Shown here: one piece after another, positions 23,521 through 32,043 of the stretch
How the letters are laid out: every line of letters begins with the position of its first letter
How positions within the stretch are numbered: the first letter of the stretch is position 1
Assembly (NCBI GenBank): GCA_025456225.1
Contig: JALOLB010000004.1
Span: 1-44,262, forward strand
From: Thermoanaerobaculaceae bacterium
GTDB lineage: Bacteria; Acidobacteriota; Thermoanaerobaculia; Thermoanaerobaculales; Thermoanaerobaculaceae
DNA: 44,262 bases
Direction: 5' to 3'
Notes under the pieces: generated by a model
Told to the model about the DNA's origin: nothing
Databases searched by the model: none
What the model saw: only the letters and a program-made list of their open reading frames with translations
Made by a program: the position numbers and the translations under genes

Positions 23521-25095
23521 ATGCACTGCCTTGTCGCTCCGACTGCTGTCCTGCTTGCCGTCTCGCTGGTCGCTTCTCCACATGCTGCGGCCGCAGCATG
23601 CCCGGTCAACGTCCCAGTTGAAGTCGAGGCAGTCGACCGGTTGCTACGAAGTGGCTCCTTTGCCGATGCCGCGGCCCGGGCTGGAGCTGCGCATCAGGCG
23701 TGTCCGGCGGAGCCGGCCCTGGTGCGGCTGATGGCCAGGGCGCTCCTCGCCTCCGGCAACTCCGGCCAGGCGGCGGACCTGCTCCGCCAGCAGGTGGACC
23801 AGTTTTCCCTGGACTGCGAGAGCTGGTCGTGGCTGGCGTGGGTCGAGCTGCACCGCAACGAGCCTGCCGCCGCGTGGCAGGCGCTGCAGGCGCCCGGTTG
23901 CCCTGGCTCCCAGCAGGAGGCGAGCCGCTGGGCGCTCCTGGAGGCCGTGGCGCAGCGGGCCGCCGGCGACGCGGCCGGCGTGGCCGCGGCCCTGGCGAGG
24001 GTGGGGGACCGCTCCGTCATGTGGCCGGAGGACGCGAGGCTGCGGGCCGGCCTGGAGAAGCTCCGGGACCCGGTCTGGCAGCAGCCCCTCCTGGCGTCGG
24101 TGGAGCTGGCCACCGGCGGCACCACGAATGCCTTCGCCGGCTCTCCCACCGACACCACCAAGCAGGGCGAGGAGAGCCTCCTGGCGCGCCTGAATGCCGC
24201 GGCCTCCCTGCGCGCCCCGCGTCATGGCCCGGTCACACCGCTCGTCGAGGTCGGAGTGCGGGGCCACGGCATCGCGGCGGACGAGGCACGTGACCTGTCG
24301 TACCTGGAGCTGGCCGGGCGCCTGGGCGCCGAGCTGCGGCTGGGGCGGACCACGGCCGTCCTCACGTACCGGAGGGACACGCTCCATCTCAACCAGGACC
24401 ACTCGCTCTACTCCGAGGGGCAGCGCGCCGAGCTGGAGCTGGAGCTGCCGGGCGGCCTGGTGGTGCTGGCCGGGGGCGGTCACCGCGACTTCCAGGACCC
24501 CTGGCGGACACGCCAGGAGCTGGACGCGGGCGTGGCCGGCACCCTGCGGGCCGGCGGGCTGCCGGTCACCCTCGCCCTGGCCGGACGGAGCTTCGACGCC
24601 CACATGCCGGTCCACGACCAGCGGGGTGGAACGCTCACCGCCGTGACCTCGACGTCCCTGGGTGGCGCCTGGCGTGCGAGGCTCGGGTTGACCGTCGCGG
24701 TCGACGACTACCCTCACTCCGGCGGGTGGGAAGGACTTGTCGCGTTCGGGAGCGCCGAGAAGCGGCACGACACCCTGGCGCGTCTGTCCCTGGGGGCTAT
24801 CCGGCGGCTCGGCAACGGGCTGCAGGTCGGGATCACCTACGAGCACGCCCGCCGCTGGTCGAGCATCGAGGAGGGTTTCCAGGGGAGCTTCTCGTATCGC
24901 GAGCACCGGCTGCTGGCAAGTCTCCGCTTCGATCTGGACGCCAATCCCTGGCGGCGCGGTCGCACGGGCGGCGACCACGTGCCCCTCGACCACGGCCTCG
25001 GCGGCTCGGCTGGGGGCTTCGGCGAGGAGCGCGTCCGCGACCTCGTGCGCCAGGACGAGGACCTGCGCGGCGACTGCGGCTGCTCACCTCACTAG
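23521..25095 (+). CDS. TPR plus outer-membrane beta-barrel-like protein (paralogue 2)
   Basis: A 524-residue protein. A signal peptide ending near AAAAACP precedes TPR-like helices with several Cys (ACPVN, HQACPAEP, SLDCESW, APGCPG) to about 190. A strand-rich barrel region follows to about 480 and a tail GDHVPLDHGLG...EERVRDLVRQDEDLRGDCGCSPH. It aligns along its length with the product of 5095-6636, including the unusual tail with terminal Cys. The N-terminal half is much more Cys-rich than in paralogue 1, which fits a redox-active or metal-rich setting beside the Cys-rich secreted protein. The 3' end overlaps the convergent transporter gene by 12 bases. Confidence 0.7.
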   Translation: MHCLVAPTAVLLAVSLVASPHAAAAACPVNVPVEVEAVDRLLRSGSFADAAARAGAAHQACPAEPALVRLMARALLASGNSGQAADLLRQQVDQFSLDCESWSWLAWVELHRNEPAAAWQALQAPGCPGSQQEASRWALLEAVAQRAAGDAAGVAAALARVGDRSVMWPEDARLRAGLEKLRDPVWQQPLLASVELATGGTTNAFAGSPTDTTKQGEESLLARLNAAASLRAPRHGPVTPLVEVGVRGHGIAADEARDLSYLELAGRLGAELRLGRTTAVLTYRRDTLHLNQDHSLYSEGQRAELELELPGGLVVLAGGGHRDFQDPWRTRQELDAGVAGTLRAGGLPVTLALAGRSFDAHMPVHDQRGGTLTAVTSTSLGGAWRARLGLTVAVDDYPHSGGWEGLVAFGSAEKRHDTLARLSLGAIRRLGNGLQVGITYEHARRWSSIEEGFQGSFSYREHRLLASLRFDLDANPWRRGRTGGDHVPLDHGLGGSAGGFGEERVRDLVRQDEDLRGDCGCSPH

Positions 25096-26613
25096 CCCGG
25101 CCAGCAGGAGCACGACGGCCGGGATCACGACGGAGGCGGCGAGGTTGAGCCAGAACCCTGAACGCACCATGCGCGTGATCGGGACCTGGCCCGAGCCGTA
25201 GACGATGGCGTTGGGCGGCGTGGCCACCGGCAGCATGAACGCCATGCTGCACCCCAGGGCACACCCGAGGGCGGGTGGCACGGGGTCGACGCCGGCCGCC
25301 TGGGCGGCGGCGATCGCCAGGGGCACCAGCATCGTCGCCGTGGCGGTGTTGGACGTCACCTCGGTGAAGTAGATCGCGAACACCGAGAACAGCACCGTGA
25401 GGGCCACCAGGGAGTGGGCGCCCGTGGCGCCGGTGAGGCCCTTCCCGAGCGCAGCAGCAAGACCGGTCGAGAACATTGCCCCGCCGAGAGAGAGGCCGCC
25501 CCCGAACAGCAGGAGGGTGCCCCAGTCGACCGCCCCGGCATCGCGCCAGGAGAGGGTGAAGCGGCGCTCACCCCAGCTCGTGGGCAGCACGAAGAGCACC
25601 ACAGCCGCGACCACAGCAACGACGCTCTCGGGGAGGATCGCTCCGAGCCGGGCCGAGAGGGGATGACCCGCTCCCAGCACCACCGTGACGACCCCTGGCC
25701 CCACCCAACCCGCAACGGCCAGGAGGAACGCAACAAGGACGTTGCGTTCGCCGCGGGACAGCGGCCCCAGCTCGCGGTGCTGCGCCGACACGACTCCGGC
25801 ATCGAGGCTCGCACCACCCGGCGCAGGGAAGGCGAAGCGCACGTAGACCAGCATGAAGCAGAGCATCGCCAGCAGCACCGGCACGGCGAGGGCCATCCAC
25901 TGCAGGAACCCAAGCTTCACACCCGCAAGGGTCGAGAGCTGCCCCATGGCGATGATGTTGGGCGGTGTCCCCACCGGTGTGCCGAGACCGCCGATCGAGG
26001 AGCCATAGGCACAGACCAGGAGCAACCCCGTGGCGAATGTGCCCCGGCGCTTCTCGCTGCCCGAGGTCAGCGACGGGCTGGCCCGCAGCACGCCCAGGGC
26101 GATCGGGTAGAGCATGGCGGTCGTCGCGGTGTTGGAGAGCCACATGGAGAGCCCCGTCGCCAGGAGCCCGAAGCCAGCGAGCACCCGCGCCGGGTGTCCG
26201 GCTACCCAGCGGCTCGACAGGATGCGCAGCGCCAATCGTCGATCCAGCCCGTGGGCGGTCATCCCCTCGGCCAGGAGGAACCCACCCAGGAACAGGAAGA
26301 TCACCGGGTCGCCGAACGGCGCAAACGCAACCTTTGGCGTGACGACGCCCAGCACAACCATCAACGCCGGACCGAGGACGGCCGTGACCGGCAGGGGCAC
26401 CGCCTCGCACACCCACCAGATCACGACCCAGGTCAGGACCGCCGCGAGCCGTGCCGCCGGCACCGGCAGCCCGGTGACTGGAAAGACCAGCATGAGGAGG
26501 GTGGCCAGCGGCCCGAGCACGAGGCCAGTGGTCCGGCGCCCCCGTTCGAACCGCTGCTCGACGTCGGACAGCTCGGCCCGTGGGAGAGGTTCTGTCGAGC
26601 CTGGACTGGCCAT
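25084..26613 (-). CDS. DASS/SLC13-family sodium:anion symporter
   Basis: A 509-residue polytopic membrane protein with the two SNT signatures, WLSNTATTAMLYPIALG (about 165) and EVTSNTATATMLVPLAIA (about 425). Each is followed by a conserved partner, LGTPVGTPPNIIAMG and LPVATPPNAIVYGSG. These mark divalent anion:Na+ symporters (C4-dicarboxylates, citrate, sulfate). The substrate is undetermined; sulfate or dicarboxylate are the usual ones. ATG at 26613 has GGAGG five bases upstream. Confidence 0.92.
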   Translation of the reverse strand: MASPGSTEPLPRAELSDVEQRFERGRRTTGLVLGPLATLLMLVFPVTGLPVPAARLAAVLTWVVIWWVCEAVPLPVTAVLGPALMVVLGVVTPKVAFAPFGDPVIFLFLGGFLLAEGMTAHGLDRRLALRILSSRWVAGHPARVLAGFGLLATGLSMWLSNTATTAMLYPIALGVLRASPSLTSGSEKRRGTFATGLLLVCAYGSSIGGLGTPVGTPPNIIAMGQLSTLAGVKLGFLQWMALAVPVLLAMLCFMLVYVRFAFPAPGGASLDAGVVSAQHRELGPLSRGERNVLVAFLLAVAGWVGPGVVTVVLGAGHPLSARLGAILPESVVAVVAAVVLFVLPTSWGERRFTLSWRDAGAVDWGTLLLFGGGLSLGGAMFSTGLAAALGKGLTGATGAHSLVALTVLFSVFAIYFTEVTSNTATATMLVPLAIAAAQAAGVDPVPPALGCALGCSMAFMLPVATPPNAIVYGSGQVPITRMVRSGFWLNLAASVVIPAVVLLLAGLVR

Positions 26614-26879
26614 GCCTGCCTCCTGCCGGGTGCAACCCGCGGCAGTGTAGCGGCACCCGGATGGCGTGGGGAGCTCTCCGAGCATGCCATCCGCTCTCGT
26701 CGTCCAACAACCGAGGTCACCCGGTTTCGATCCCGTTCAGCGGGGCTGCTCCAGACCAACCGCCCGGTGCCTGGATTTCCCCGGGGGCGGCAGCTTGTCG
26801 CGCTTGGACATGCGGGTGTCGTGCCTGGGCATTCCCACGGGGCGATGGAGGTGCCAAGCTGGGGTTCTGGAGGACGAAC

Positions 26880-27353
26880 ATGACACCGCGCACCCTCGTG
26901 GCAACCCCCACCTTGTTTCTGCTGCTGAGCATGGGCGCGGCCGCTCAGGAGTGGCCGGCCGCCAACACCTGCGGCGGGTCGTCCACAGCGTTGCCGTTCA
27001 CCGACCTCGGCTCGACCGGCGCCTACCCGGTGTTCGACGGCACGAACATCTGGGTACCGAGCGTCCCCGGGAACTCGATCATCGTCGTGCGGGCGGCCAC
27101 GGCGACGGTGCTCGCAACCCTCACCGGGAACGGCCTCGCCGGGCCCAAGCAGGTCGCGTTCGACGGGGAGCGCATGCTCGCGGTCAACACCACCGGCAAC
27201 AGCGTCTCGCTGTGGAACTCCGCGGACCTCCGCGTCATCGGGACGTTCTCGACCGGCGCCGATTTTTCGCCGAACGGTGTCTGCAGCGACGGGCTCAACT
27301 TCTGGATCTCACTTGACCGCCCGGGGGTCTCCGGCTACCTGGGGCGGTACTGA
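26880..27353 (+). CDS. Exported partial beta-propeller-like protein
   Basis: A 157-residue protein with a signal peptide (LVATPTLFLLLSMGAAAQ) and three YncE/NHL-like blades: FDGTNIWVPSVPGNSIIVVRAATATVLATL, FDGERMLAVNTTGNSVSLWNSADLRVIGTF and SDGLNFWISLDRPGVSGYLGRY. A complete propeller would need about twice this length, so it is either a truncated copy or an oligomerising short form. It converges with the Sel1 gene. Confidence 0.6.
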   Translation: MTPRTLVATPTLFLLLSMGAAAQEWPAANTCGGSSTALPFTDLGSTGAYPVFDGTNIWVPSVPGNSIIVVRAATATVLATLTGNGLAGPKQVAFDGERMLAVNTTGNSVSLWNSADLRVIGTFSTGADFSPNGVCSDGLNFWISLDRPGVSGYLGRY

Positions 27354-27456
27354 CAGCGCGCAGCCCCAAAGCGGCAAGCCGTGCGCAGGCTCGGCTGGAC
27401 GGCACGGCCAGGAGCAGCCCAGGGCACGGGTTCCGACAAGCACGCGGAGCATCCCG

Positions 27457-28866
27457 TCACCAGGTCTGGCCGAGCTGCCGGAGCTTCTCCTGAGCCGCCT
27501 GGTGCCCTCCCCTCGCGGCGCGCCGGAAGTGCTCGATCGCCGTTGCCTCATCCCGGGGCACGCCAAGGCCCTCCTGGTACATCCTCCCGAGGTTCCACTC
27601 GGCCCAGGGGTAGCCCTGCGCCGCCGACTGCCGGAACCAGGCCAGTGCCTGCTCAAGATCCCGGCTGACCCCCCACCCGTTCTCGTACATGGTGCCCAGG
27701 TTGTTTTGACCGTTGGCGTCCCCGAGTCTGGCCGCCCGTTCGTAGTACTTGAAGGCCTTGGCCAAGTCCTTCTGGACGCCCAGACCGTACTGGTGCATCC
27801 AGCCGAGCCGGTCGAGGGCGTCAGACCTGTCCTGCGCCGCGGCGAGCAGGCAGAGCCTGAGCGCCTCGGCCTCGTCCTTCTCGACCCCGAGGCCCTCGAG
27901 AAGGAGGCCACAGAGGTTGGAGCATGCCTGCGGCTCCCCCTGCGCCACTGCCTTCCGGTACCACACGGCCCCGGCCTGCGGGTCCTTCGCCAGGCCGCCC
28001 CGGCCCGTGGTGAGAAAGGCGCCGTAGGCGTTCTGCGCCTTCGGGCGCCCCGCCTCGGCAGCCTGCCGGAACAGTGCCGCCGCACGGGCATCGTCCCGCG
28101 GCACGCCCCGGCCTTCCATGAAGGCGAAGCCCGCCTGCTCGGCCGCCTCGGCGTGGCCCGCCGCTGCGGCCTGCAGGAAGAGCTCGACGGCCCGGGCCGG
28201 GTCCTTGCCGCGGAGTCCTGAAGCCTGCTGGAAGATCGCGTCCGCGCGCGACCCGGTCGCCCACACCGTCGCCTTCATGACCGAGGTCGGCGTGGCGAGG
28301 ACCTCGACCGGTGCGGCGTCCACGAGCCCATCGGCGCGCACCGCCGTGACCCGCCAGGTGCCGACGACGATCGTGTCCTCGCCGACGGCGAAGGAGAGCT
28401 CGACCCTGTCGCCGACCGCGGCGACGGCAGCATCACCCAGGACTCGGAGCGTGATGTCCTGGCCGCGCACCGAGGTCACAGCTCCAGGCACGCCCGAGCT
28501 GGGGCTGCCCGGGACAGGTACGTCCGGTCCCGGGCGGAGCTCGTCGCCATGGGGAGGGCCAATTGTCGCCACCATCCCGACCCGCGGCGCTTCCCCGATG
28601 CCCCCCTTTCGCACGGCTCGCACCGAGGTCCCCTGCACGTCGGTCACGGTCCAGTGCCCGATCGCCACCGCATTGCCACCCGCGTCGAGGGGCCTCGACA
28701 CCGACACCCTGTCGCCAACTGCGGGGGTGGGCCCGGAGCGGACAGAGACCACGATCGTGTCCCCGTCCACCCAGCTCACCTCGCCCCGGGTCTGGGCGGA
28801 GAGCCCGAGGGCCGGACCGACAAGGACCAGTGCGACGATCAGACCGATGCGGAAGCGGGTGGGCAT
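27457..28866 (-). CDS. Exported Sel1-repeat protein
   Basis: A 469-residue protein. Signal peptide (LIVALVLVGPALGLSAQ), an N-terminal half of two or three small beta domains (GEVSWVDGDTIVVSVRSGPTPAVGDRVSVSR; GAVTSVRGQDITLRVLGDAAVAAVGDRVEL), and about seven Sel1 repeats from residue 215 (AAAAGHAEAAEQAGFAFMEGRGVPRDDARA, AARLGDANGQNNLGTMYENGWGVSRDLEQA). Sel1 repeats bind other proteins. ATG at 28866 has GAGGAGGAGG upstream. The next gene upstream ends 14 bases away, so the two are likely co-transcribed. Confidence 0.85.
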   Translation of the reverse strand: MPTRFRIGLIVALVLVGPALGLSAQTRGEVSWVDGDTIVVSVRSGPTPAVGDRVSVSRPLDAGGNAVAIGHWTVTDVQGTSVRAVRKGGIGEAPRVGMVATIGPPHGDELRPGPDVPVPGSPSSGVPGAVTSVRGQDITLRVLGDAAVAAVGDRVELSFAVGEDTIVVGTWRVTAVRADGLVDAAPVEVLATPTSVMKATVWATGSRADAIFQQASGLRGKDPARAVELFLQAAAAGHAEAAEQAGFAFMEGRGVPRDDARAAALFRQAAEAGRPKAQNAYGAFLTTGRGGLAKDPQAGAVWYRKAVAQGEPQACSNLCGLLLEGLGVEKDEAEALRLCLLAAAQDRSDALDRLGWMHQYGLGVQKDLAKAFKYYERAARLGDANGQNNLGTMYENGWGVSRDLEQALAWFRQSAAQGYPWAEWNLGRMYQEGLGVPRDEATAIEHFRRAARGGHQAAQEKLRQLGQTW

Positions 28867-28880
28867 CGCCGTCCTCCTCC

Positions 28881-30629
28881 TCACTTGCGACAGAGCGTCC
28901 CCTCGTAGGCGTGGACAGGAGTCACCACCCTTGTGCCTGTGTAGCAGCCGGACGAGGGATCCTGTGGGCCGGTCTGGATGGCGGTGACCGGGTACACGTT
29001 GTTGGCCACGTTGATCCACGTGCCGCCCGCGCCGTCCCGGCAGACGATGGCGCCGAGGCCGCTGTACGGCGGCGGGTTCCACAGGTCGAAGACGACGGTG
29101 ACGGCCGGCCCGGGGCAGGCGGGCGGGGCGGGTGGCGGCGTCGCTGTGGGGATGGGCGTCGGGACCTGGAAGACCGGTGCCGGCGTGGGGGGCAGGTCCG
29201 GCGTCCCGCGGCCCGGGCACGGCTCGGCGTACGGCTCCACCTGCCGCATGAGCTCTTCCGCGAACCTCATGGCGAGGTCGAAGTGCAGCCCGTTGAACGC
29301 CTGGGCACTCACGGCGGCGCGGCGACTCCAGATGTACCGCGTTCCGAGGAGGCTCGTCGAGTCCTGCGGCCAGCAGTAGCCCGCCGGTGATCCTCGTCCT
29401 CTCGTCAGGAAGGACACGCTCAGGAACTTGCTCCTGAGGGCTCCGAGCTCGTACCAGCACCCGAAGTGCTGGTAGGGGCTGTCCGGATTGGTCTCGCTCC
29501 AGCCGCTCAGGGCCGGGAGAAGGGGAATCCTCGTGCCTGGTGGCAACGCGTCCCGCTGCTGCGACAGCGGCACCTCGGCCGGACACCGGAGATCCGGCCG
29601 CCCGGTCGGCTGCGCGTCGTCCGCGGTCCCGATCCGCACGTCCTGCTGGGGCGGCAGGACGAACGGGCTGTGCACCGTCAGGCGGACGGTCGTCCCGGCA
29701 GCGACCCTCGTGCCGGCGGCGACGGACTGCGACTCCACCGTCCCGGTCGCAGAGGGAACGAGCGCCGGCGATCCCGGGGCAAGCTGTGTGGTGAGCCCGA
29801 CCTCGGTCAGGCGGCGCTTGGCGTCCGAAAGCAGGAGGCCCTCGAGGTGTGGCACCGTGACGAGGTGACCGGACGGGTGGTGAGGTCCGGCGCTGCGGCA
29901 CACCTCGAGGACCCTCGGGAGCAGCTCGACGTAGGTCGCGTGCGGCTCGTCGAAGCGCAGCATGGGCACGATGGACCACGCCTGCTCGGTGTTGAAGGTG
30001 CAGTGCTCGAGTGGGGTCGGGCCGGTGCCGTCGAGGGCGAGGCGCAGGCCCGCCTGGATCGCCTGAAACGCCGCGCCGTTGGCGCCGTTCTGCTTGGATC
30101 TCGCTTGGTGCTCCTCGATGAGCCCGGGGTCGAACCGGACCGCCGCGTACGTCCCGGCGAGCCCGAGGTGCCAGCTCGCGTCGAGCATGCGCGAGTCGCA
30201 GGTGGGGTTCCAGTGGAAGGCGTCGGAGCGCGAGGTGGCGTAGGAGTACGACAGAGCGTTGCGGTAGTGCGTGTAGAACCCCTGGATCATGCTCATTCGC
30301 GCCGCGGGCGAACGGCCTTCGGCGAGGCGCGCATAGGCGGCGAGCTTGCCCTGGAGCTCGGCAATCGACCGCTGGCGGTCGGGGGTACTGAAAAACGGCT
30401 GCTGCACGCCGGCCTCGGCGGCGGCGATGTGGGCCGCTGCGTTGGCGAGGTTGGCTGCGACGTCCGCCGACTGGTCGGGTCCGATCTCGCCGTTGAAGTA
30501 CTCGGTCCGAGCGTAGGCCGCACCCAGGTTCTGACCGGCGGCGCAGATGTGGAACTGGACCTCGTTGGCGAGCGCCGCGGTGCAGGAGATGATCGCCCCA
30601 AGAGCCACGGAATGGGCACCCAACCGCAT
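28881..30629 (-). CDS. Exported Cys-containing protein with PASTA domain and Pro-rich linker
   Basis: A 582-residue protein with a signal peptide (ALGAIISCTAALANE). The N-terminal helical domain of about 220 residues (FHICAAGQNLGAAYARTEYF...) is unrecognised. A PASTA-type domain follows at about 265-335 (VTVPHLEGLLLSDAKRRLTEVGL...VESQSVAAGTRVAAGTTVRLTV), then a globular region. A Pro/Thr linker (TPAPVFQVPTPIPTATPPPAPP) leads to a small C-terminal domain with three Cys. PASTA domains usually bind muropeptides, here presumably in the periplasm or at the surface. ATG at 30629 follows GGGGAGG. Confidence 0.75.
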   Translation of the reverse strand: MRLGAHSVALGAIISCTAALANEVQFHICAAGQNLGAAYARTEYFNGEIGPDQSADVAANLANAAAHIAAAEAGVQQPFFSTPDRQRSIAELQGKLAAYARLAEGRSPAARMSMIQGFYTHYRNALSYSYATSRSDAFHWNPTCDSRMLDASWHLGLAGTYAAVRFDPGLIEEHQARSKQNGANGAAFQAIQAGLRLALDGTGPTPLEHCTFNTEQAWSIVPMLRFDEPHATYVELLPRVLEVCRSAGPHHPSGHLVTVPHLEGLLLSDAKRRLTEVGLTTQLAPGSPALVPSATGTVESQSVAAGTRVAAGTTVRLTVHSPFVLPPQQDVRIGTADDAQPTGRPDLRCPAEVPLSQQRDALPPGTRIPLLPALSGWSETNPDSPYQHFGCWYELGALRSKFLSVSFLTRGRGSPAGYCWPQDSTSLLGTRYIWSRRAAVSAQAFNGLHFDLAMRFAEELMRQVEPYAEPCPGRGTPDLPPTPAPVFQVPTPIPTATPPPAPPACPGPAVTVVFDLWNPPPYSGLGAIVCRDGAGGTWINVANNVYPVTAIQTGPQDPSSGCYTGTRVVTPVHAYEGTLCRK

Positions 30630-30930
30630 GTCGGCCTCCCCCTGCTTGCCGTGATGCAAGCGAAAGTGCGCGCTTCGTGTTCTTGGGAAAAGCTTACCAT
30701 GGGCGACGAGTGGGGTGTCCGATAGACCCCGGTGGGTGCGGTCCAGGCCTGAAGACGGTTCGGGTCCTTGCCGAGGTTCACGTCCGCAGGACTTTCCGGC
30801 GCTACCATTTGTCCGGGAGACCTCACGCGATGGGCGGGCCGGAGAGCGGCGGCAGGTCACGAGCCCGGCTGCGACCACCGGCTCCCTGCCGCCCGTCCCG
30901 CGCGCCCGGCAGGTCGGGGAGGGGACCAGG
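30630..30930. other. Divergent promoter region
   Basis: Three hundred bases between divergent genes at 30629 (minus) and 30931 (plus). I see no gene. The stretch around 30675-30705 is locally less GC-rich and may hold the minus-strand promoter, but no clear box pair was found. Confidence 0.35.
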
Positions 30931-31284
30931 ATGACGATCCGGGAGCACTTCAACACGCGCAAGAAGCGGGTCCTCACGGCGCTCCTCGCCTGTGCACTCC
31001 TGGCCGTGGCGAGCGCCTTCGTGAGCGTCCGATATGAGGCCGTCTTCCTCCTCACGCTTGCCTGTGTCCTGACCGCCATCGTCGTCATGTATCTCGCTGT
31101 GATACTCGGCTTCCGCTGCCCGCGCTGCAGGGGGCAGTGGGGATACCTTGCCATGTACTCTGGTGGCGTCTTCTCGATCCGCAAAGACCTCAGGTTCTGC
31201 CCGTACTGTGGTGTCGAGATCGACCAGGCGCTGGGTGTGGACTCGCTCCAGCCGCACCCAGGGTCGATGCGGCCGGACGAGTAG
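30931..31284 (+). CDS. Small membrane protein with zinc-ribbon-like CxxC pairs
   Basis: A 117-residue protein. A basic N-terminus (REHFNTRKKR) and two membrane helices (about 13-32 and 36-58) precede a soluble part with CPRC and CPYC pairs 28 residues apart (FRCPRCRGQWG...LRFCPYCGVEID), a rubredoxin/zinc-ribbon pattern. Function unknown. The ATG is preceded by GGAGGGGACCAGG. It converges with the next gene. Confidence 0.72.
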   Translation: MTIREHFNTRKKRVLTALLACALLAVASAFVSVRYEAVFLLTLACVLTAIVVMYLAVILGFRCPRCRGQWGYLAMYSGGVFSIRKDLRFCPYCGVEIDQALGVDSLQPHPGSMRPDE

Positions 31285-31332
31285 GACCGCCGGGCGAGAG
31301 TTGCCGCCAGGCCTCACGGGGGACCGGGCGTG

Positions 31333-31698
31333 TCAGGGGATGTGCACGTCCGGGATGTGGAACGGCATGAGCAGGCCCGGCAGGGCGACGGCGAGCAGGA
31401 GCACGAGGAGCAGGAGCACGGCGACCTGTACCAGCAGGCGGGTCCCGTCGGTCCTGACGGTCAGCTCGCACCAGACGATCGCGGCGACGCATGCCAGCAG
31501 CACGGGGACGAGGATCGCCTGGCGGGTGATCGCCAGGGCGAACACGGTGAGGCCGGAGAGGGCGGAGTCCCCGATGCCGCCCCGATCGAGCATCCCGACG
31601 AGCACGGACCGGGCGAAGCGCAGCGAGACGTGGGTGCCCAGGGCGGCGCCGCAGGTCAGCAGCCCCGCGATTCTCGAGCGCACTCGGTTGGTCGTCAT
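31333..31698 (-). CDS. Small polytopic membrane protein
   Basis: A 121-residue protein of unknown function with about three hydrophobic segments (around 10-24, 48-75 and 88-112). ATG at 31698 has GGGGAGGGG upstream. No motif is recognised. Confidence 0.55.
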   Translation of the reverse strand: MTTNRVRSRIAGLLTCGAALGTHVSLRFARSVLVGMLDRGGIGDSALSGLTVFALAITRQAILVPVLLACVAAIVWCELTVRTDGTRLLVQVAVLLLLVLLLAVALPGLLMPFHIPDVHIP

Positions 31699-31859
31699 GC
31701 CACCCCTCCCCGCGGTCGGGCTCTTGCCCCAGGTGCAACCGCCCCTGCGCACATGGTACCTGCACGCAGAGCCGGCGAGGTGAGCGCGCCCGCCCGCGCC
31801 GGCGATCGGTGCGATCCTGTTGGCGCGCCATCGACAGACGCCTGGCTCGGGCTCCTGTC

Positions 31860-32020
31860 ACTCCCTCCCTCGCGGCCACAACCAGCTTGGTGGGCGGGGC
31901 CTGGTCCCGCGCAGGCCCGGCTCGTAGTACTGGTAGACGGTGGACGGGGGAGTCTTGGCCCGGACGGGGAACTTCGCCTTCATCTGCAGGGTGAATCGCA
32001 CGTCCTGCATGCCGGCCTGG
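31860..32020 (-). pseudogene. Relic of the 3' end of the alpha-2-macroglobulin-like gene
   Basis: About 155 bases match 34435-34590, the last 50 or so codons of the large gene upstream, at roughly 90% identity. A two-base insertion near 31909 and loss of the stop codon disrupt the frame. It lies just downstream of the leucine-rich-repeat gene. That gene is therefore bracketed by two direct copies of the same gene end. Confidence 0.82.
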
Positions 32021-32043
32021 CGCGTGAGCCTGCTCAATTCGGG